The notes under the pieces were generated by a model that was given only the letters and a program-made list of their open reading frames with translations, was not told where the DNA came from and ran no database searches. DNA of 64,000 nt from Flavonifractor sp. An112 (GTDB taxonomy: Bacteria > Bacillota > Clostridia > Oscillospirales > Oscillospiraceae), in assembly GCF_002161085.1 (NCBI RefSeq), contig NZ_NFLU01000009.1:1-64000 (forward strand), in the 5' to 3' direction. Positions 59,587-64,000 of this stretch are shown piece after piece (position 1 is the stretch's first letter; the number at the start of each line of letters is the position of its first letter). A program made the position numbers and the translations under genes.

Positions 59587-60429
59587 TTGGAAAAGGCAAT
59601 CAAGCGGTATTTTCCCATCTTTTTGCTGCCCACTCTGATCGCATTCACCATTGGCTTCATCGTGCCCTTCATTATGGGTATCTGGCTGTCCTTCTGTGAG
59701 TTCACCACTGTGACCGACGCCACCTTCGTGGGCCTGAGCAACTACATCAAGGCCTTCCAGGACCCCGTATTCCTCCATTCCTTTTGGTATACGGCCCTCT
59801 TCGCGGTGGTCTCCCTGGTGGTCATCAATGTAATCGCCTTTGCCATCGCCCTGGCCCTGACCCAGAAGCTGCGGGGCACCAATATCTTCCGCACCGTGTT
59901 CTTCATGCCCAATCTGATCGGCGGCATCGTGCTGGGCTACATCTGGCAGCTGATCTTCAACGGCCTGCTGGCCCCCTTTGCCACCGCCCTCAACCTCAAC
60001 GAGTGGTACGGCTTCTGGGGCCTCATTATCCTGGTGGCCTGGCAGCAGATCGGCTATATGATGATCATCTACATCGCCGGTCTCCAGTCCATCCCCGGCG
60101 ACGTGATGGAGGCCGCCGCCATTGACGGCGCCAGCGGTCCCCAGCGCCTCTTCAAGGTCACTATCCCCATGATGATGCCCTCCATCACCATCTGCACCTT
60201 CCTGTCGGTGGTCAACGGCTTCAAGCTCTTTGACCAGAACCTGTCCCTCACTGCCGGCGAACCCTCCAAGATGTCCGAGATGCTGGCGCTGAACATCTAC
60301 AATACCTTCTACGGCCGCACCGGCTGGGAGGGCGTGGGCCAGGCCAAAGCCGTGGTCTTCTTCATTCTGGTGGTGGCCATCGGCCTGATCCAGCTGAAAG
60401 CCACCCGTTCCAAGGAGGTGCAGCAGTAA
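59587..60429 (+). CDS. Sugar ABC transporter permease (MalF/UgpA-like)
   Basis: This 280-residue permease has six helices (FPIFLLPTLIAFTIGFIVPFIMGIWLS first) and the EAA loop EAAAIDGASGPQRLFKVTIPMM (about 183-204). The start is taken as TTG 59587 because AGGAGGT lies 7-8 bp upstream; the ATG at 59566 has no ribosome binding site. It pairs with the next permease, which it overlaps by one base. No cognate ATPase gene is in the operon, as is common for CUT1 importers that share MsmX. Confidence 0.88.
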   Translation: MEKAIKRYFPIFLLPTLIAFTIGFIVPFIMGIWLSFCEFTTVTDATFVGLSNYIKAFQDPVFLHSFWYTALFAVVSLVVINVIAFAIALALTQKLRGTNIFRTVFFMPNLIGGIVLGYIWQLIFNGLLAPFATALNLNEWYGFWGLIILVAWQQIGYMMIIYIAGLQSIPGDVMEAAAIDGASGPQRLFKVTIPMMMPSITICTFLSVVNGFKLFDQNLSLTAGEPSKMSEMLALNIYNTFYGRTGWEGVGQAKAVVFFILVVAIGLIQLKATRSKEVQQ

Positions 60430-61265
60430 TGATCCGGAAAAAGCGGCTGAACCGGCTGGGCACCGGCCTGTTTACCTTCATCAGTATTTTCTATGTACTG
60501 CCCGTTGTGGTGGTACTCTTCAACTCCTTCAAAAAGAAGTCCTACATCAATCTGGAGCCCTTCAAGCTGCCCAATGAGACCACCTTTACCGGTCTGGACA
60601 ACTATGCTACCGCCATCAACCAGTACGACTTCCTGAAAGCGGTGGGATGGACAGTGTTCATCACCGTGGGCTCGGTGCTCGTCATTCTGATCTGCACCTC
60701 CATGTGCGCCTGGTTTATCACCCGGGTGCGGACCAGGGTCACCAAGGCCATCTACATCCTGTGTGTGTTCTCCATGGTGGTTCCCTTCCAGATGGTCATG
60801 TTCACCCTGTCCCTGGTCACCGACCGGCTGGGCCTGGGTACCCCCTGGGGCCTCATCATCATCTACCTGGGCTTTGGCGCGGGACTGGCGGTATTCATGT
60901 TCTGCGGTTTCGTCAAGTCCATCCCCATTGAGATCGAGGAGGCCGCCATGATCGACGGCTGTTCCCCCATCCGTACCTTCTTCTCGGTGGTGCTCCCCAT
61001 CATGAAGCCCACCTACATCTCCGTGGGTATTCTGGAGACCATGTGGATCTGGAACGACTTCCTGCTGCCCTACCTGACCCTGGACATCAAGAAGTATAAG
61101 ACCATCTCCATTGTGATTCAGTACATGAAGGGCTCCTATGGCCGGGTGGATATGGGCGCCATTATGGCGGCCCTCATTATGGCCGTGATCCCGGTGGTTA
61201 TCTTCTATCTGTCCTGCCAGAAGCACATCATCAAGGGCGTGGCCGCCGGCGCGGTCAAGGGATAA
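60429..61265 (+). CDS. Sugar ABC transporter permease (MalG-like)
   Basis: This 278-residue permease has six helices and the EAA loop EEAAMIDGCSPIRTFFSVVLPIMKP (split here: EEAAMIDGCSPIR then TFFSVVLPIMKP, about 172-196), plus the WNDFLLP block typical of MalG proteins. Its ATG overlaps the previous stop (TAATG). It forms the heterodimeric channel with the MalF-like subunit. Confidence 0.88.
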   Translation: MIRKKRLNRLGTGLFTFISIFYVLPVVVVLFNSFKKKSYINLEPFKLPNETTFTGLDNYATAINQYDFLKAVGWTVFITVGSVLVILICTSMCAWFITRVRTRVTKAIYILCVFSMVVPFQMVMFTLSLVTDRLGLGTPWGLIIIYLGFGAGLAVFMFCGFVKSIPIEIEEAAMIDGCSPIRTFFSVVLPIMKPTYISVGILETMWIWNDFLLPYLTLDIKKYKTISIVIQYMKGSYGRVDMGAIMAALIMAVIPVVIFYLSCQKHIIKGVAAGAVKG

Positions 61266-61297
61266 AAAAGACGCAGACCGACAAGAGGTGAGTTTCT

Positions 61298-62305
61298 TTG
61301 ACCATCAAAGACATCGCCAAGCTGTCCGGCTATGCGGTGGGTACCGTCTCCCGGGTACTCAACAACCGCCCGGACGTATCCGAGGAGGCCCGCGCCAAGG
61401 TGATGGCGGTGGTGGAGGCCCACCATTTTACGCGCAACAGCAATGCCAAGCACCTCAAGCAGCAGGCCAGCAGCGGAGTGGCACTTATCGTCAAAGGCAC
61501 CCAGAATATGCTCTTTGCCGATTTGGTGGAGCGTATCCAGACCCGTATCCGGGACAGCGGATACCCCAGCTTGATTTACTACATCGATGAGGATGACGAT
61601 GAGATCGATCAGGCCATCCGGGTGTGCCGGGAGCGGCGGCCCATGGGCATCCTCTTCCTGGGCAGCAACCTGAGCCTGTTCCGGGCCGGCTTTCACAGTA
61701 TCACCATCCCATGCGTGCTGGTGACCAACTCGGCAGCCGGGCTGGACCAGCCCAATCTGTCCAGCGTCTCCACCGACGACACCGACGGCGCCCGCCGTGC
61801 GGTAGAGCGGCTCATGGAACTGGGCCACCGGACCATTGGTATCCTGGGCGGCCGGGCGGAGCAGTCCGACGCCGCCCAGGCCCGCCTGGAAGGGGTGCGG
61901 CAGGCCTTTGCCGACCGGGGACTGGTCCTGGACGAGGCGAGCCAATATGAGACCGCCCGCTTCGATCTGTCGGGAGGCTACGCCGCCATGGAGCGGCTGC
62001 TGGATAAGCTGCCCGGTATGACCGCCGTGTTTGCCATGTCCGACGTGCAGGCCTTGGGGGCCATGCGGGCCCTCCATGACCGGGGTCTGCGGGTGCCGGA
62101 GGATATCTCCATATTGGGCTATGACGGCATTGTGCTGGGGCGGTACGCGGTGCCCCGGCTCACCACCGTCCGCCAGGACGCCCAGCGGCTGGCGGAGCGG
62201 AGCGTGGATCTGCTGATCCACCAGATTCAGGACGGAGCGAAGCCCGCCCATGAATTGATCCCCTATACCTTTTTGGAAGGGGAGAGCGTGAAGGAAAGGA
62301 CGTGA
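61298..62305 (+). CDS. LacI family transcriptional regulator
   Basis: This 335-residue repressor has the LacI helix-turn-helix and hinge (TIKDIAKLSGYAVGTVSRVLNN, about 1-23) and a periplasmic-binding-like sugar domain (about 60-330). The start is TTG 61298 with AGAGGTGAG upstream. It is encoded in the middle of the sugar operon, and the tandem CGTTTCCA-type palindromes at 58073-58099 are its expected operators. Confidence 0.92.
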   Translation: MTIKDIAKLSGYAVGTVSRVLNNRPDVSEEARAKVMAVVEAHHFTRNSNAKHLKQQASSGVALIVKGTQNMLFADLVERIQTRIRDSGYPSLIYYIDEDDDEIDQAIRVCRERRPMGILFLGSNLSLFRAGFHSITIPCVLVTNSAAGLDQPNLSSVSTDDTDGARRAVERLMELGHRTIGILGGRAEQSDAAQARLEGVRQAFADRGLVLDEASQYETARFDLSGGYAAMERLLDKLPGMTAVFAMSDVQALGAMRALHDRGLRVPEDISILGYDGIVLGRYAVPRLTTVRQDAQRLAERSVDLLIHQIQDGAKPAHELIPYTFLEGESVKERT

Positions 62306-62309
62306 AACT

Positions 62310-63803
62310 ATGCGGACCGGCGGCATCCTGATGCACCTCACTTCGCTGCCATCCCCCTACGGCGTGGGCACCATGGGCGCCTGTGCCCGGCGGTTCGTGG
62401 ATTTCCTCCAGGCGGCGGGCCAGTCCCTGTGGCAGATTCTGCCCATCTGTCCCACCAGCTATGGAGATTCCCCCTATCAGAGCTTTTCCACCTTTGCCGG
62501 TAACCCCTACCTCATTGATCTGGACGACCTGGCGGCCGACGGCCTGCTGGACCGGGCGGATTATGAGGGACTGGACTGGGGGAGCGACCCACAGCGGGTG
62601 GATTACGGCAAGCTGTATCAGAACCGCTATCCGGTGCTGCGGAAGGCCTGCAAGGCGCTGCTGGCCGCACCCACCGCGGATTACTGGGCCTTCTGCGAGG
62701 AAAACTCCTTCTGGCTGGAGGACTACGCCCTCTTTATGGCTATGAAGGAGGCCAACGGCGGAGAGCCCTGGACCGACTGGGAACCGGCCATCCAGAACCG
62801 GGACCGGGTGGCCCTCAACCGGGTGCGGCGGGCCCTGGCCGCCGATCTGGCCTTCTGGCGGGGGGTGCAGTACCTCTTTTTCCGCCAGTGGAAGGCACTC
62901 AAGGAATACGCCAATGGGAAAGGCATCCGAATCATTGGGGACCTGCCGATCTATGTCTCCGCCGACAGCGTGGACGTGTGGGCCCACCCGGAGCAGTTCC
63001 AGCTGGACGAGCACCGGCGGCCCACCGAGGTGGCGGGCTGTCCCCCCGACGGCTTCTCCGCCGACGGCCAGCTGTGGGGCAACCCCCTCTTTGACTGGGA
63101 CTACATGGAGCGGGACAATTTCTCCTGGTGGGTGCGCCGCATCGCCTATCAGTGTGAGATCTACGATGTGCTGCGGATCGACCACTTCCGGGGCTTTGAC
63201 GCCTACTACGCCATCCCCTATGGGGAGCCCACCGCTCAGAACGGGCGGTGGCGGCAGGGACCGGGGATTAAACTGTTTCAGGCTGTGGAGCGGGCTCTGG
63301 GCAAAAAAGAGATCATCGCGGAGGATCTGGGCTTTTTGACCCCCTCGGTCCACCGGCTCCGGGATGAGACCGGATTTCCCGGCATGAAGGTGCTGGAGTT
63401 TGCCTTTGACAGCCGGGATAAGGAGGGACCGGCCTATCTGCCCCACAACTATCCGGTCAACTGTGTGGTCTATGTGGGCACTCACGACAACGAGCCCGCC
63501 ATGGGCTGGCTGGTGACTGCCCGGCCGGAGGATGTGGCCTATGCCCGGGAGTATCTCCACCTGGACCAGCAGGAGGGGGAGAACTGGGGCATGATGCGGA
63601 CGGTTTGGGCCAGTGTGGGCCGGTGCGCCGTGGTGCAGATCCAGGATGTGCTGGGCCTGGGTTCGGAGGCCCGGATGAATATCCCCTCCACCCTGGGCCA
63701 CAACTGGACCTGGCGGGCGGCGGAGGGCTTTGACAGCCCGGAACTGGCGGCCAAACTCCACCGGCAGATGGAACTGTATGGACGGTTGCCAAAAACAGAA
63801 TAA
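62310..63803 (+). CDS. malQ: 4-alpha-glucanotransferase
   Basis: This 497-residue GH77 amylomaltase shows RTGGILMHLTSLPSPYGVGTMG at the start (first block), QSLWQILPICPTSYGDSPYQ, FRQWKALKEYANGKGIRIIGDLPIYV, DGFSADGQLWGNPLFDW, LRIDHFRGFDAYY with the catalytic Asp, IIAEDLGFLTPSV with the acid/base Glu, and THDNEPAMGW. It rearranges alpha-1,4-glucan chains, which links the operon to maltodextrin use. It starts 4 bp after the LacI stop. Confidence 0.95.
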   Translation: MRTGGILMHLTSLPSPYGVGTMGACARRFVDFLQAAGQSLWQILPICPTSYGDSPYQSFSTFAGNPYLIDLDDLAADGLLDRADYEGLDWGSDPQRVDYGKLYQNRYPVLRKACKALLAAPTADYWAFCEENSFWLEDYALFMAMKEANGGEPWTDWEPAIQNRDRVALNRVRRALAADLAFWRGVQYLFFRQWKALKEYANGKGIRIIGDLPIYVSADSVDVWAHPEQFQLDEHRRPTEVAGCPPDGFSADGQLWGNPLFDWDYMERDNFSWWVRRIAYQCEIYDVLRIDHFRGFDAYYAIPYGEPTAQNGRWRQGPGIKLFQAVERALGKKEIIAEDLGFLTPSVHRLRDETGFPGMKVLEFAFDSRDKEGPAYLPHNYPVNCVVYVGTHDNEPAMGWLVTARPEDVAYAREYLHLDQQEGENWGMMRTVWASVGRCAVVQIQDVLGLGSEARMNIPSTLGHNWTWRAAEGFDSPELAAKLHRQMELYGRLPKTE

Positions 63804-63845
63804 AGGCAAGAAAAAAGTGCGCGTCAGCGCACTTTTTTCTTGCCT
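63804..63845. terminator. Bidirectional terminator
   Basis: AGGCAAGAAAAAAGTGCGC, loop GTCA, GCGCACTTTTTTCTTGCCT: a perfect 19-bp stem between malQ and the convergent SLH gene. Confidence 0.95.
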
Positions 63846-63853
63846 GTTTCATA

Positions 63854-64000
63854 TTACAGCATGGCGTACAGCAGCTTGGCCACCTCGCCCCGGGTGATGG
63901 AGTCGGAGGGGCGGATCAGATTGTTGTTGCCGCTGACTACGCCCTGGGTGACCAGAATCTGTGTGTAGGAGAGGGCCCAGGAGGGGACCTGACCGGCGTC
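63854..64000 (-). CDS. SLH domain protein, C-terminal fragment (runs off window)
   Basis: The last 48 codons of a leftward gene are visible. They encode the end of an SLH domain (VPSWALSYTQILVTQGVVSGN, then IRPSDSITRGEVAKLLYAML before the TAA). The gene continues past base 64000. It would be a third SLH-anchored surface protein in this window. Confidence 0.85.
   Translation of the reverse strand, partial: DAGQVPSWALSYTQILVTQGVVSGNNNLIRPSDSITRGEVAKLLYAML

Noticed and set aside
57928-59778. Long leftward frame (616 codons) opposite the sugar-binding protein
   Set aside because: Caused by the very strong C-ending codon bias of the sense gene; Gly/Val-rich with no domain.
1-64000. CRISPR arrays, tRNA and rRNA genes
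   Set aside because: No regularly spaced direct repeats, and no tRNA T-loop/anticodon pattern or rRNA sequence was recognised by eye; a tRNA scan would settle the tRNA part.

Overview
The window is a GC-rich (high-fifties percent by eye) low-redundancy stretch of a Firmicutes chromosome. The gene set points to a strictly anaerobic, gut-type Clostridia of the Oscillospiraceae (Flavonifractor / Intestinimonas / Lawsonibacter-like): S-layer-homology (SLH) exoproteins, a YlmC/YmxH sporulation protein, a CIRCE-controlled clpB, a T-box in front of leuA, an FMN riboswitch in front of ribU, several MATE pumps, AmmeMemoRadiSam genes and a 3-aminobutyryl-CoA ammonia-lyase (lysine-to-butyrate fermentation). 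The genus is an inference; no rRNA, tRNA, CRISPR array, phage module or intact transposase was seen.

Layout. 1-2.5 kb: a small conserved HTH-like protein, then a PadR regulator translationally coupled to a double-domain flavoprotein. 2.6-6.9 kb: one long rightward operon of eight mostly overlapping genes (SGNH hydrolase, peptide-deformylase-like, TIGR04076, SDR, flavodoxin, YfcE-type phosphodiesterase, DUF6933-like, DUF5714). 6.9-9.4 kb: a leftward group (small coiled-coil protein, VWA protein, DUF2200, macro domain fused to a C-terminal helical domain). 9.5-12.8 kb: TetR with two small membrane proteins and MarR with a FUSC-type exporter; both regulators sit behind recognisable palindromic operators. 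13-15.8 kb: AmmeMemoRadiSam pair plus flavin reductase. 15.9-19.3 kb: LysR divergent from an acetyltransferase / flavodoxin / cyclophilin-like lipoprotein / CMD-cupin operon. 19.5-23.6 kb: SLH-GH25 lysozyme, NifX-like His-tailed protein, T-box-leuA. 23.6-27.5 kb: a YtrA-type GntR/ABC operon with an exported 464-residue partner. 27.6-36.4 kb: ABC-F, GHL10-SLH protein, Cys-rich miniprotein, M20 hydrolase, MATE, ECF sigma/anti-sigma-like pair, patatin. 36.4-39.1 kb: MATE and AEC transporters separated by a hairpin-packed 250-bp insert. 39.3-48.9 kb: ylmC, glmS, a dipeptide-type ABC operon without ATPases, a cation/proton antiporter, a winged-helix regulator, a SLOG protein, FMN riboswitch-ribU. 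48.9-57.9 kb: second sigma/anti-sigma-like pair, clpB, MATE, kal, murC, cca. 58-64 kb: a LacI-controlled sugar ABC importer with malQ, and the 3' end of another SLH protein.

The most unusual structure is the insert at 37844-38095: six tandem hairpins, imperfect terminal inverted repeats, and a 9-bp perfect (12-bp near-perfect) direct repeat on both sides that contains the -10 box of the downstream MATE gene, so it looks like a small non-autonomous mobile element that landed in a promoter. Other points worth checking are the twin TGAAC-N3-GTTCA operators around tetR, twin operators before the GntR/ABC operon, a probable 5' frameshift in the MATE gene at 33 kb, paired CATATGCCGG sites before the NifX-like gene, and the same TTACCAAAYGGTAA palindrome upstream of two unrelated genes.
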